64,000 nt of DNA from SIG307 sp964545045 (GCA_964545045.1 CAZJEN010000012.1:1-64000), one strand, 5' to 3'; counted from the first letter of the stretch, positions 34,394 through 43,496 are shown. Notes: generated from the letters alone by a model not told the origin. Made by a program: numbers and translations.

Positions 34394-34463
34394 AGAAAAT
34401 CCTCCCTTTCTACTCGTTTCATGTCACACAAGAATATATGTGCTCTATCAATATCTCATGAAT

Positions 34464-34491
34464 AAATGGCAGCGCCCACGCCCTGCCATTT
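34464..34491 (-). terminator. Terminator of the CE1 lipoprotein gene
   Basis: On the minus strand AAATGGCAG and CTGCCATTT form a stem followed by ATTCATG, about 85 bases after the esterase stop. Confidence 0.6.
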
Positions 34492-34574
34492 CAGTTTACC
34501 ATTTATTTCATAACGTTACAATCCGCAATAAGCCCTAATACTACAAATTATGCCTCGTACCTATCCCCTCTGTC

Positions 34575-35687
34575 TTATTCCTCACTTAATTCAAAAACTA
34601 TTTGCGCAAAATTATAAAAGCCCAGGCCCCAGGTATCTTTACCATGTCCTCCCTCTACCATATACATAAATAGGTTCTCCCCCAGTTTCACCTTGTCCGT
34701 CCATTCCTCCAAATCACGCAAAAGGTAAACACTCGTTTCAGCATACCCCATTTCATCGTTTCCGCAAACATTATAGATGCAGTGAATATCATAGTCTTCA
34801 AAGGAATTAATCCGCTCTGCAATCTGCTCCGGTTCATAAACGGTCAACCCCGGAGAGAACGGACCGAACCAGCTGAACAAATCCAAGCACTCACACATGC
34901 CGATATCAATAGACTGCATTGCTCCGAAGGAACCGCCGGCAATTGCACGATGATCTCTCGCCGCTGCCATATCATATCCTGCCTCATCATAATCCGCATA
35001 GGTGGCATAATTAGCCTCAATGTACGGAATCAAATCATTTCGCAGCTCTGTTACGAATCCCTCGTATGCGATATCCACCGTCTCAGCCGTCTCCCGATAA
35101 AATCCGCGACGCGGCAAACCGTAAGGCGTCACGATAATAAACGGTTCGATATCTCCATAATAAACCAGATTATCCATGGCAAGCCGCACGGTAGAGAACC
35201 GGTTATTAAGTCCCCATTCCGTTTCATCTCCTCCGGCACTGTGCAGAAGATAAAGCACATTGTACTGCTTTGTCTCATCATATCCGTAAGGCAGATACAC
35301 ATAGGCCGGTTTTGTAATCTCCTCCCCGTCCCCATAATAATCCTTGGTTTTGTAGGAGATCAACTCCACCGTCCCCTCATGTCCTTTCTTAAGCTGACGA
35401 TACTCTGCCGGCACCGCAATCCCTTCTCTTTTTGCCGGCGCGTGGGTCGGCTCCGGAGTAGCCGTCGGTACCGGCGTCGCTGTCGCTTCCGGCGTGGGAG
35501 TCGCCTCCGGCTGCTCCGTTATTTCTCCTTCCTCCCCCGACTGTTCCGGTACTAACGATGCCGTCACCTCCGTTGACGGTGTCCCCGTCTCATCTCCTGC
35601 AGATGTTCCTGTCCCACATGCCGTCATTCCGCAGAGCACCGCTCCGCACAACATTCCCACCAACAGTTTCATTCGTAAACTCCTCAT
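34575..35687 (-). CDS. CE1-family esterase lipoprotein
   Basis: A 370-residue secreted lipoprotein. The signal peptide ends in the lipobox GMTAC near residue 22. A Pro/Thr/Glu linker with repeats of TPEATATPVPTATPEPT spans about 45-85. The esterase domain has the nucleophile motif GGSFGAMQ near 245 and GGHGKD with the catalytic histidine near the C-terminus. Carbohydrate esterase family 1 includes feruloyl and acetylxylan esterases. The nucleophile elbow GGSFG differs from GLSMG of its neighbours. The start at 35687 lies eight bases after AAGGAGG. It has its own promoter, separate from the xylanase operon. Confidence 0.87.
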   Translation of the reverse strand: MRSLRMKLLVGMLCGAVLCGMTACGTGTSAGDETGTPSTEVTASLVPEQSGEEGEITEQPEATPTPEATATPVPTATPEPTHAPAKREGIAVPAEYRQLKKGHEGTVELISYKTKDYYGDGEEITKPAYVYLPYGYDETKQYNVLYLLHSAGGDETEWGLNNRFSTVRLAMDNLVYYGDIEPFIIVTPYGLPRRGFYRETAETVDIAYEGFVTELRNDLIPYIEANYATYADYDEAGYDMAAARDHRAIAGGSFGAMQSIDIGMCECLDLFSWFGPFSPGLTVYEPEQIAERINSFEDYDIHCIYNVCGNDEMGYAETSVYLLRDLEEWTDKVKLGENLFMYMVEGGHGKDTWGLGFYNFAQIVFELSEE

Positions 35688-35719
35688 AAACATATCCTCC
35701 TTGCACCACTCTTTTTTGT

Positions 35720-35771
35720 AAAGGTAACTTATATTTACTATAATTGTATCATTACCTTTGCAGTTTGTCAA
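35720..35771 (-). promoter_or_regulatory. Promoter of the CE1 gene with AAAGGTAA inverted repeat
   Basis: TTGACA (35771-35766) and TACAAT (35748-35743) are 17 bases apart on the minus strand. TTACCTTT (35752-35759), in the spacer, and AAAGGTAA (35720-35727), downstream, form an inverted pair of 8-base arms around the start region. A further TTTACCTT half-site follows near 35777. Confidence 0.6.
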
Positions 35772-35844
35772 TGTCATTTACCTTAATTTATAAATAACGG
35801 CTCACAGCGAAACTGTCGGGCCCTTTTCTTTCGTTCGAAAGAAA

Positions 35845-36035
35845 GAATCAAAAACAGAATTTCCGGATTCTGTTTTTGCTTTTCCCGAAGGGTCGCGTCC
35901 TTAGCGCAGTCGAAATCGCCTTTTAGAGCGGCTTAGGCTTGAGGACGCCCCCGAAAGGCTTAGCCGCTCTTAAAGGAAGTTTGACGGAGCGTTGCGATTT
36001 GCAAAAGAAGAATCCGGAAATTCTGTTTTTGATTC
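35845..36035. repeat. Long inverted-repeat element with pseudoknot-like core
   Basis: GAATCAAAAACAGAATTTCC and its complement bound a 191-base element, with 27 perfect outer base pairs. Inside, CCTTTTAGAGCGGCT (35919-35933) pairs with 35962-35976 with one mismatch. AAATCGC (35913-35919) pairs with GCGATTT (35994-36000). GCGTCC (35895-35900) can pair with GGACGC (35943-35948) in the loop of the inner hairpin, which would make a pseudoknot. There is no reading frame. It fills the 400-base gap between the two esterase genes. It may be a structured RNA or a non-autonomous mobile element. Confidence 0.55.
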
Positions 36036-36049
36036 TTGATAGCCATACA

Positions 36050-36081
36050 AAACGGGCCCGCAGTTTCCTGCGAGCCCGTTT
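36050..36081 (-). terminator. Terminator of the xylanase operon
   Basis: AAACGGGC and GCCCGTTT with an inner GCAG/CTGC stem, followed on the minus strand by TGTATGG, six bases after the CE1 stop. Confidence 0.75.
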
Positions 36082-36086
36082 CGGTT

Positions 36087-37154
36087 TTACTTAAATACAA
36101 ACTGAGCGAAGTTGTAAAGGCCTAAGCTCCATACCTTATAGTCATGAGCACCCGCTACTTCATGCCACATGAAGTTCTCGCCCTCGGTAATCTTGTCGGT
36201 CAATGCATCCAGACCGTTTACCGCTGCCTTTGCGCTGGCAAGAGCGGTACCGTCACTGAGACCGCAGATGTTGTAGAAATACTTAACATCGTACTTGTCA
36301 TCAAAGGTTGCAAGCTTCTCTGCAACTACACTTGCGGTGTTGGAGGTCGGCGCTGCGGAGAATGCCCCAAAGTAGCTCATAATATCGAGACACTCACAAA
36401 GACCTACGTTAATGGTCTGCATACCGCCCATGGAAAGACCTGCCATTGCACGATGGTCACGAGCTGCGGTCAAGTCATAACCGTTCTCGTCATACTCTGC
36501 ATAGGTAGCAAAATTCTTATCAATGTACGGAATCAGGTCATTTCTCAGCTCCTTACCGAACTCATAGAAGGAATATGCCTTATCAAAGCTGAGGTTGGTG
36601 TAATCTACACAGGAACGGCCATACGGTACTACGATAATGAACTCCTCTGCCTCCTGCCAGTACATCAGATTATCCATTGCACAACGAAGCTCGGAAAATA
36701 CGTTACCGATATTCCACTCATTCGGGGTACCACCGATACCGTGCATCAAATAGATTACATTGTACTGCTTGCTCTCGTCATACTTCGGCGGAAGACAAAC
36801 AACTGCCGGCTTCGTAATCGGCTCCATGTTATCTGCATACGCATAAGTTTCGTACTCAATGTTTACTACCTTACCAGCGTAATCCTTGTTGAACTGCTTG
36901 TATTCCCTCGGAATACCGCTATTCTCCAACTTTGCCGGCGCATGAGTCGGCTTCGGAGTCGGGGTCGGTGCCGGAGTCGGAGTCGGGGTCGGCTCCGGAG
37001 TCGGGGTCGGTGCCTCGGTCGGAACTACATCCTCCGTTGCCTTCGGTGCAAGGGTTACTCCCGCATCTTCTTCGCTTTCGTTACCGCCGCATGCCATCAG
37101 ACCGCAAAGCAAGGTCAGGCAACAAGCGCCGATCAAAAATTTCTTCATTTTCAT
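36087..37154 (-). CDS. CE1-family esterase lipoprotein, xylan operon
   Basis: A 355-residue lipoprotein. The signal peptide ends in GLMAC near residue 20. A linker of TPEPTPTPTPAPTPTPKPT spans about 50-75. The esterase domain has LMHGIGG near 135, the nucleophile GLSMGGMQ near 247 and GAHDYKVW with the catalytic histidine near 335. CE1 enzymes of this type remove acetyl or feruloyl groups from xylan. The ATG at 37154 follows AAAGGAG. It is a close paralogue of the first domain of the next gene upstream and the last gene of the marR-xylanase operon. Confidence 0.88.
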   Translation of the reverse strand: MKMKKFLIGACCLTLLCGLMACGGNESEEDAGVTLAPKATEDVVPTEAPTPTPEPTPTPTPAPTPTPKPTHAPAKLENSGIPREYKQFNKDYAGKVVNIEYETYAYADNMEPITKPAVVCLPPKYDESKQYNVIYLMHGIGGTPNEWNIGNVFSELRCAMDNLMYWQEAEEFIIVVPYGRSCVDYTNLSFDKAYSFYEFGKELRNDLIPYIDKNFATYAEYDENGYDLTAARDHRAMAGLSMGGMQTINVGLCECLDIMSYFGAFSAAPTSNTASVVAEKLATFDDKYDVKYFYNICGLSDGTALASAKAAVNGLDALTDKITEGENFMWHEVAGAHDYKVWSLGLYNFAQFVFK

Positions 37155-37207
37155 AATAATACACTCCTTTACATTTTCTCTATAACAACCGTTTCCGGTT
37201 ATTAACA

Positions 37208-39406
37208 TTAATCTCTGAGGGCCTTTAATGCCTCATAATAAGCATTCTTACGGACACAGCCCTGGGTAAACAAACCGCAGTACGGACCGTTCATGGCATA
37301 ACTGTAATCGTTCTTGCTCATATTCGGGTTATCGCAGATCCCCCAAATGGAAACGTTGGAAAGCAAGACCTCTTCTTCATTGATTCTCTGATACATATCA
37401 AACAGCTTACCGTAAAACTTAGCGTGTTTCTCCACCTGATTCTTGTCAAAGTTACGTACCGACATCTCCGTTACGTGTACCTTTACACCAAGATCATGAA
37501 ACATACGGATAGCTTTCTCGATTTTCTTAATATCATTGTCATTCATGCAGCCGGCCTGCTGTCCGTAGCCGCCGATATAACTCTGCATACCGATACCGTC
37601 ACAAAGCTTCTTATAGGAACCGTCCTCATTCTTTACATAGCTGTTGATGCTCTCCACCAAAGCGATAACACCCTCACGTTTTCCGTCAAGGAAGGTATTG
37701 TAATCGTTGTAATACAGGTCGATGGAAACCTCCGGATTCTGCGCCTGAAGCTTCTCCACCGTCTCCTTTGCACAAGCAAAGGAAAACTCTACATACTCCG
37801 GTCCCACATGGGTATAGAACAAATTCTCCGTACCGTAACGGTTATATCTGACACGGCGCGGGTCATCGGACTTGTAATCACTGCCGTCGCCCACTGCTTC
37901 GTTTACGACATCCCAACAATATACCACACCCGGGAATGCCGTCTCGTAATGGGTCACTACTTCATCAATATAATACTTCAAACGGGCCTTCATGGTTTCC
38001 TGATCTACGTAAGGGCCGTCATTGGTATAGCCCTCGCGGAAAAACCAGTCACACATGTAGTTATCCCATACAAGCACATGGCCACGTACCTTAAGACCGT
38101 TTTCCTGTGCAAACTTCACAATCTCGTCACCCTCACGGTACTTCATCACCGGCATACCGTTCTCGCTCTTCTTGGAAGCCGCCTGATCAAGTAGGGAATA
38201 CGCCTTCATTTCATTCGCTGCGGTAATCACCTGAAACTCGTTCTTTACCATAGAGTTATAGGTATTGTTATATACCTGGGAACGAACCATTACCGTCCCG
38301 AAGGTAAAACCGTTCTCAACGGCCTCATCCTTAATTGTCAAATACTCCAACGGTGCTCCTTTAAATGCCAACTGTGCAAAATTGTAGAATCCCAAGTGGC
38401 TGATATGCTCGGAATGAGTACCGGACACCGGATGCCACATAAAGTTTATCTTGTCTGTCAAACGATCCGTCTTATCCGCAAGTCCCTCGGAAGCAGCCTT
38501 TGCGCTCCAAAATGCGGTGGTATCCTCGGTGCCGCAAATGCTGTAGAAGTAACCTACCTCATGCTCCTCGGAAAAGGTTGCTAACGTATCCGCAATCTTC
38601 TGGGCATCATTGGAGGTCGGTGCCGCAGCAAAGGCTCCGAAATATGCCATAATATCCAGGCTCTCACACAAGCCTACATTAATGGTCTGCATACCGCCCA
38701 TGGAAAATCCCGCCATGGCACGATGCTCTCTCGCTGCCGTCAAATCATAGCCGTTCTCGTCGTACTCGGCATAGGTAGCATAGTGACTGTCGATATACGG
38801 AATCAAATCGTTACGAAGCTCCTGACCGAAGGTATAGAACGAATCCTGTCCGCCGCCGGTTCTGCCGTTCGGGGTTACTACAATAAACGGTTCAATCGCC
38901 TCGTAGTAAATTAGACTGTCCATAATCTTCTTTACCTTACAGGAATCCTTGTCAAACTTCCATTCCGCTTCGTTTCCGCCGATACCGTGCATCAAAAACA
39001 ACACGTTATACTGCTTTGTCTCGTCGTAATTCGGAGGCAGGTATACATACGCATACTTCGTCGTCTCTGCCTTCTCGTCGGTATGATACTGCTTGGACTT
39101 GTACTCGATATGCTCGATGGTACCTTCACAGCCTTCCTTCCGCTCTGCATAGATCGTCGGAATAAAACCATCCTCAATCTCCACCGGCGTTCTGGTCGGT
39201 ACCGCCGTCGGCTTCGGCGTTGCAGTCGGCTTCGGCGTCGCCGTCGGTTCCGGTGTTACGGTCGGCTCCGGCGTCGGTGTTTCGGTCAGCTCCGGTGCTC
39301 CGGTAACGGTCTGGTTCCCTTCTTCTGCCTTGTTACATGCCGCAAAGCCGCAAAGGGCGGTAACACAGCAAATCCCCAATAATACTTTCTTAAAATACTT
39401 TCTCAC
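37208..39406 (-). CDS. Bifunctional CE1 esterase - GH10 xylanase lipoprotein
   Basis: A modular protein of about 732 residues. The signal peptide ends in GFAAC. A linker of TPEPTVTPEPTATPKPT type spans about 40-70. The CE1 domain (about 80-355) has GFSMGGMQ and GTHSEH. The GH10 domain (about 370-730) has the acid/base glutamate in WDVVNEAVGD and the nucleophile in HVTEMSVRNFD. The domains join almost without a linker. One protein can thus cut the xylan backbone and remove side groups at the cell surface. GTG 39406 lies eight bases from AAAGGAG. ATG 39412 and 39427 are alternatives. Confidence 0.92.
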   Translation of the reverse strand: MRKYFKKVLLGICCVTALCGFAACNKAEEGNQTVTGAPELTETPTPEPTVTPEPTATPKPTATPKPTAVPTRTPVEIEDGFIPTIYAERKEGCEGTIEHIEYKSKQYHTDEKAETTKYAYVYLPPNYDETKQYNVLFLMHGIGGNEAEWKFDKDSCKVKKIMDSLIYYEAIEPFIVVTPNGRTGGGQDSFYTFGQELRNDLIPYIDSHYATYAEYDENGYDLTAAREHRAMAGFSMGGMQTINVGLCESLDIMAYFGAFAAAPTSNDAQKIADTLATFSEEHEVGYFYSICGTEDTTAFWSAKAASEGLADKTDRLTDKINFMWHPVSGTHSEHISHLGFYNFAQLAFKGAPLEYLTIKDEAVENGFTFGTVMVRSQVYNNTYNSMVKNEFQVITAANEMKAYSLLDQAASKKSENGMPVMKYREGDEIVKFAQENGLKVRGHVLVWDNYMCDWFFREGYTNDGPYVDQETMKARLKYYIDEVVTHYETAFPGVVYCWDVVNEAVGDGSDYKSDDPRRVRYNRYGTENLFYTHVGPEYVEFSFACAKETVEKLQAQNPEVSIDLYYNDYNTFLDGKREGVIALVESINSYVKNEDGSYKKLCDGIGMQSYIGGYGQQAGCMNDNDIKKIEKAIRMFHDLGVKVHVTEMSVRNFDKNQVEKHAKFYGKLFDMYQRINEEEVLLSNVSIWGICDNPNMSKNDYSYAMNGPYCGLFTQGCVRKNAYYEALKALRD

Positions 39407-39431
39407 TGTCATAACTCCTTTACTCATCCCT

Positions 39432-40787
39432 TTATTCCATCAAAGCCTGTAATGCCTTGTAATAAGCATCCTTTCGCACACAAGCACGATTGAACAATCC
39501 GCAGTACGGTCCGTTCATCTTATAGCTGTAATCCGTCTTACTCATCATCGGGTCATCACAAATGCCCCAAACAGAAACGTTGGACAACAGGATTTCCTCT
39601 TCGTTCAAGCTCTTAAACATTGCAAACAGTTTTCCGTAAAACTCCGCATGCTTTGCTTCCTGGTTCTTATCGAAATTACGAACCGACATCTCTGTTACAT
39701 GCACCTTTACGCCGAGGTCATGGAACATACGGATGGCCTTTTCCACACGGGTAATATCCTGGGAATTCATACAACCGGCCTGCTGTCCGTAACCACCGAT
39801 GTAGCTCTGCATGCCAATACCGTCACAAAGCTGCTTATAAGTACCATCCGCATTCTTCTCATAGCTGTTGATGCTCTTTACAAGCGCGATAATTGCATCT
39901 CTTTTCCCGTCGTAGAACGTATTATAATCATTGTAATATAAATCGATAGACACCTCCGGATTCTCCGCCTGAAGCTTCTCTACGGTAGCCTTGGCGCAAG
40001 CAAAGGAATACTCCACATAATCCGGACCGATTAGGGTATAGAACATATTCTCGTCACTGTTCCGGTAGGTTCGAACGTGACGCGGATCATCGCCCTTGTA
40101 ATCGCCGCCGTCGCCCACTGCTTCATTTACTACATCCCAGCAATATACCACACCCGGGAACTTCGTCTCAAAGTGGGTCACCACCTCGTCTATGTAATAC
40201 TTCAAACGTGCCTTCATGGTAGCCTGATCCACATAAGGCGCGGTTCCGTCATAGCCTTCCCTGAAAAACCAGTCACTCATATAGGCATCCCATACAAGCA
40301 CATGACCGCGGACCTTAAGCCCGTTCTCCTGTGCAAATGCCACAATATCGTCTGCCTGACTGTAATTCATCACAGGCATTCCGTCCGGATTTTTCTTACA
40401 GCCCGGCTGATCCAACAAGGAATATGCCTTCATCTCGTTGGACGCAGTCAAAACATGAAACTCGCTCTGCGCCATGGGAATATAGTATTTATTGCTCAAC
40501 TGTCCGTGACTGATTACCGTACCGAAGGTAAAACCGCATTCCAACGCCGCATCCTTCATAAACTCATCTTTCAAAGGGTTCGGAGTCGCGGTCGGCTTCG
40601 GGGTCGCTGTCGGTTTCGGAGTCGCGGTCGGTTCCGGGGTGGCCGTCGGTTCCGGCGTCACCGCTTCGGTTGCGGACGGAACCTCCGTCACATCCTCTGA
40701 ACCGCCATCCTTACCGCAAGCCGCCATACTTCCCAAAAGCAATACGCAGCACAATCCCGCAAAAGCTATTCTTAAAAACTTCTTCAC
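39432..40787 (-). CDS. GH10 endo-xylanase lipoprotein
   Basis: A 451-residue lipoprotein. The signal peptide ends in GSMAC. A linker with repeats of TPEPTATPKPTATPKPT spans about 45-70. The GH10 barrel has the acid/base motif WDVVNEAVGDGGDY near residue 212 and the nucleophile HVTEMSVRN near 355. Its catalytic domain is very like that of the downstream fusion protein, so one arose from the other by duplication. Translation starts at GTG, seven bases after GAGG. It lies 37 bases after the marR gene. Confidence 0.93.
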   Translation of the reverse strand: MKKFLRIAFAGLCCVLLLGSMAACGKDGGSEDVTEVPSATEAVTPEPTATPEPTATPKPTATPKPTATPNPLKDEFMKDAALECGFTFGTVISHGQLSNKYYIPMAQSEFHVLTASNEMKAYSLLDQPGCKKNPDGMPVMNYSQADDIVAFAQENGLKVRGHVLVWDAYMSDWFFREGYDGTAPYVDQATMKARLKYYIDEVVTHFETKFPGVVYCWDVVNEAVGDGGDYKGDDPRHVRTYRNSDENMFYTLIGPDYVEYSFACAKATVEKLQAENPEVSIDLYYNDYNTFYDGKRDAIIALVKSINSYEKNADGTYKQLCDGIGMQSYIGGYGQQAGCMNSQDITRVEKAIRMFHDLGVKVHVTEMSVRNFDKNQEAKHAEFYGKLFAMFKSLNEEEILLSNVSVWGICDDPMMSKTDYSYKMNGPYCGLFNRACVRKDAYYKALQALME

Positions 40788-40824
40788 TGTATTACCTCAT
40801 TCTCTCACATAATAAATATCCCGC

Positions 40825-41244
40825 TTATGCCAGATTCTCCGTCAAACGTCCGAGAAGCGAAATCAGCTGATCCTTCTCCTCCTCGGAAAATCCCGCAAAG
40901 CCTTTTTCTTCCATTTCTTCCACAATACAGTCCACCTTTTCTGCCAGGCGACGTCCTTCCTCTGTCAGAAAAACACGGAACGCCCGCTTTCCGCCGGACA
41001 CGTGGTCCACTTCCTTGCGAATCAACCCCCGCTTTTCCATATTGGACAAAAGTACTACCATGGTAGCCGGCTCTACATAACAAAGAGCTGCCAATTCCTT
41101 TTGAAGATACCCTTCCTGATAACGCAGACGGGACAATACCTTCGGCTGTCCCGGCGACAAATCCAAATCCCGGAACCCAGCCCAACAGCTCTTCTGGTGT
41201 GCCGCAGAAGCACTCAATAACGATACAATCAACTGTTCTCTCAT
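40825..41244 (-). CDS. MarR-family regulator heading the xylanase operon
   Basis: A 139-residue winged-helix regulator. The recognition region YLQKELAALCYVEPATMVVLLSNMEKRGLI near residues 47-76 and the wing DHVSGGKRAFRVFLTEEG are typical of MarR. The ATG at 41244 follows GGAGGAATAG. It is upstream of and codirectional with the xylanase genes, 37 bases apart, and so is probably the first gene of that operon and its regulator. Its ligand could be a phenolic acid released by the feruloyl esterases, as for other MarR regulators. That is inference. Confidence 0.85.
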   Translation of the reverse strand: MREQLIVSLLSASAAHQKSCWAGFRDLDLSPGQPKVLSRLRYQEGYLQKELAALCYVEPATMVVLLSNMEKRGLIRKEVDHVSGGKRAFRVFLTEEGRRLAEKVDCIVEEMEEKGFAGFSEEEKDQLISLLGRLTENLA

Positions 41245-41334
41245 TCTATTCCTCCGAATACACCTTCTGTCGCCTTGGAACTTCCGTAACAACAGAAAGT
41301 CTTAAATTAGAAGCCTAACTGATATGTATCTTAC

Positions 41335-41362
41335 ATTATACCGTTTTTTCTCCAAATGTCAA
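41335..41362 (-). promoter_or_regulatory. Promoter of the marR-xylanase operon
   Basis: TTGACA (41362-41357) and TATAAT (41340-41335), both consensus, are 16 bases apart on the minus strand. A TTAG-AAGC-CTAA palindrome (41308-41319) lies in the leader and could be the MarR site. Confidence 0.75.
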
Positions 41363-41390
41363 GCATTCCGGCGGTTCTCCCACCGTAAAA

Positions 41391-41822
41391 CAGGGCTGCG
41401 CACACGTTTGGATGCGCAGTGGCATCGGGCGTGGCGGACTCTTGCGTAGCCCTTGCAGTTGCACTAAAAGTCGGCCTCTTATTTTCTTTTACGCTATTCT
41501 GGATATAGCCGATGTCCTTCGTATTATTCTCTTTGAACTTTACGTAGGATAGTAGACTTTCTTATTACTTCGATGGTCCGTCAGCAACGCTCGGACAGGA
41601 GGTCCGGGCGAGCCCGCCATAAGGCATGGATGCCGCATCAGGGCGGTTGCGTCAATTATCAGCGTTCTCTCCCGAAGTAATTAGAAAGACTCTATCCGGA
41701 GTACGAGAAAAGAGGATAATACAAAGGACACCGGCTGATTCGTATCTGTAAAAAAGAGGCCGACTTATATTCATACGCCGATACGCAAGAGTGGGGCTGC
41801 GCATCCAACCATGCATCAGCCC
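41391..41822. ncRNA. Long-armed structured element resembling the TwoAYGGAY RNA, copy A
   Basis: Two arms of roughly 140 bases pair imperfectly (for example AAGTCGGCCTCTT at 41468 with AAGAGGCCGACTT at 41753, and ACTCTTGCGTA with TACGCAAGAGT). They enclose a core near 41552-41697. In the core, ACTTTCTTATTACTTC pairs with GAAGTAATTAGAAAG, GCAAC pairs with GTTGC, CCCGCC pairs with GGGCGG, and two small hairpins end in GGA loops (GGACAGGAGGTCC, GGCATGGATGCC). A copy with a changed but paired sequence lies at 61.4-61.8 kb. The ATGGAT loop and two-hairpin layout fit the TwoAYGGAY motif. The transcribed strand is unknown. Confidence 0.55.
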
Positions 41823-41829
41823 CTGTCTT

Positions 41830-43254
41830 CTATTCTTCGGTCTTCGTCATTGCTTCCAGTACCTTATAATACGCATCCTTCTTCTTATAATCCTCATGAT
41901 ACAAACCACAGTACGGAGAATTCTGCTTATAATTTCCGTCATACTCGCTCATATTCGGAGCATCTTTGATACCCCAAATGGAGATATTGGTAATCATTGT
42001 TTCCTTCTCATTCAATTCCACGTACATATCAAACAAACGTCCGCAGAACTCCGCATGAGCATCCATCAGCTCCGGATCATAGTTACGTACCGCCATCTCC
42101 GTCACATGCACCTCTACACCAAGTGCATGATACTTTTCGATAGCCTCCCGAATCATCTCGATGTGGGAATCCTCAAGACATCCCTCCTGCTCACCGTAAC
42201 CGCCGATGTAGCTCTGCAAACCTACACCTTCGCAAAGCTTACGATACTTACCGTTTTTATCCTTCGCATAGCTGTTGATGCTCTTTACCACCTCGCAAAT
42301 CGCATCGCGCTTCTCCGGAAAATATGCATTGTAATCGTTGTAAAACAGCTTAATGCTTACCTCCGGATTCTGCTTCTGCAGCTTCTCCACCGTATCCTTC
42401 GCGTAAAGGAAGGACAACTCTACATAGTCATCTCCGATAATATTATAGAACTGATTCTCGGTGCTGCCGCGCAAAGTACGAATATGGCGCGCATCGGAGG
42501 AGTCATAATCATCCTTGCTGTCACCCACCGCTTCGTTTACTACATCCCAGCAATATACCACACCCGGGAACTCCGTCTCAAAGTGGGTAATTACAGTTTC
42601 AATATAATACTGCAAACGCTTCTTCATGGTTGCCTTATCTACATACGGCGTGTCATTCTTATAGTCCTCGCGGAAAAACCAATCACTCATGTACGCATCC
42701 CATACAAGCACATGGCCTCTCACACCGATTTCCAAAAGCTCCGCTCTGGACACAATGGCATCTGCCTGGGAAAAATCAATCACCGGCATCCCGTCCGGAC
42801 TGGTCTGGGACAGTTTCTGATTTAACATAGAGTACGCCTTCATTTCATTTGCGGCGGTTACACTGTTAAAATCATCCATCACCATCATGGTATAATTCAA
42901 ATCACGCTCGGAGTAGGCACTAACCACCGTACCGAAGCTGAAACCGTGCTCTGCGGCCGCATCCTTTAAGGTACCTTCTACCGGTACCGCTGTCGGCTCC
43001 GGTGCCTGTGTCGGTTCCGGTGTCTCCGTCACCTCCGGTGCTTCCGTAGCTTTCGGGGCCTCCGTTGCCTTCGGAGCTTCCGTCGCTACCGGAGCCTTGG
43101 TTGCTTCCGGCTCCTCGGTCGGTGCCGCAGTGGCCGTCACTGACCGCGTCGGATCTCCGCTTACCGGCGCATCATCGTTTCCGCAAGCCGCCGCTCCGAA
43201 CAATAAGGTCAGACAGCACATACCCACTGCCAATTTTTTTAATAACCTGTGCAT
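41830..43254 (-). CDS. GH10 endo-xylanase lipoprotein, third copy
   Basis: A 474-residue lipoprotein. The signal peptide ends in GAAAC near residue 24. The linker (about 40-95) uses repeats of ATEAPKATEAPEVTETPEPT, different from the TPEPT pattern of the operon genes. The GH10 domain has acid/base WDVVNEAVGDSKDDY near 242 and nucleophile HVTEMAVRNYD near 385. The barrel is more divergent than those of the other two copies. It is separated from the marR operon by the long-armed RNA element and has its own promoter in a divergent region. Confidence 0.92.
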   Translation of the reverse strand: MHRLLKKLAVGMCCLTLLFGAAACGNDDAPVSGDPTRSVTATAAPTEEPEATKAPVATEAPKATEAPKATEAPEVTETPEPTQAPEPTAVPVEGTLKDAAAEHGFSFGTVVSAYSERDLNYTMMVMDDFNSVTAANEMKAYSMLNQKLSQTSPDGMPVIDFSQADAIVSRAELLEIGVRGHVLVWDAYMSDWFFREDYKNDTPYVDKATMKKRLQYYIETVITHFETEFPGVVYCWDVVNEAVGDSKDDYDSSDARHIRTLRGSTENQFYNIIGDDYVELSFLYAKDTVEKLQKQNPEVSIKLFYNDYNAYFPEKRDAICEVVKSINSYAKDKNGKYRKLCEGVGLQSYIGGYGEQEGCLEDSHIEMIREAIEKYHALGVEVHVTEMAVRNYDPELMDAHAEFCGRLFDMYVELNEKETMITNISIWGIKDAPNMSEYDGNYKQNSPYCGLYHEDYKKKDAYYKVLEAMTKTEE

Positions 43255-43341
43255 CTTTTTCTTTCCTTCCCTTCTACATAAAAAAAGTTCCGCGCCCCCA
43301 TAAACGGCACGAACAGAAGTCCCAAAAACCTTCCGAATACT

Positions 43342-43441
43342 ATTTTAGCTTGTTTTTTTCGAAAGTCAATTAACATTCTGTGAACGTCTGGAACTTTCTG
43401 TTAAACTTTCGTTTGACAAGCCTTTCCGTATATGCTATTCT
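43342..43441. promoter_or_regulatory. Divergent promoter region with shared inverted repeat
   Basis: Minus strand: TTGACT (43369-43364) and TAAAAT (43347-43342), 16 bases apart, for the xylanase. Plus strand: TTGACA (43413-43418) and TATTCT (43436-43441), 17 bases apart, for the esterase. Between them CGAAAGT-N3-TTAACA (43360-43375) mirrors TGTTAA-A-CTTTCG (43399-43411), touching both -35 boxes. Confidence 0.7.
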
Positions 43442-43496
43442 TTATTTATTAGAATTCTAATCAGCGGATATTTCCGCTTTCGAGGAGGTACTTCTT

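Noticed and set aside
36930..37010. Short tandem repeats in the esterase and xylanase genes
   Set aside because: They encode Thr/Pro/Glu linkers in frame. They are not CRISPR repeats and no cas gene is present.
36144..37205. A 353-codon plus-strand open frame opposite the CE1 esterase
   Set aside because: It is antisense to a clear lipoprotein esterase, has no domain-like sequence and no ribosome site. Similar long antisense frames lie opposite the GH10 genes (for example 41791-42825) and arise from codon bias.
41580..41640. GGA loops in the long-armed elements read as CsrA-binding hairpins
   Set aside because: ACATGGATGT is close to the CsrA consensus, but loop and flanking pairs fit the TwoAYGGAY RNA family as well, and no csrA or fliW gene is in view.
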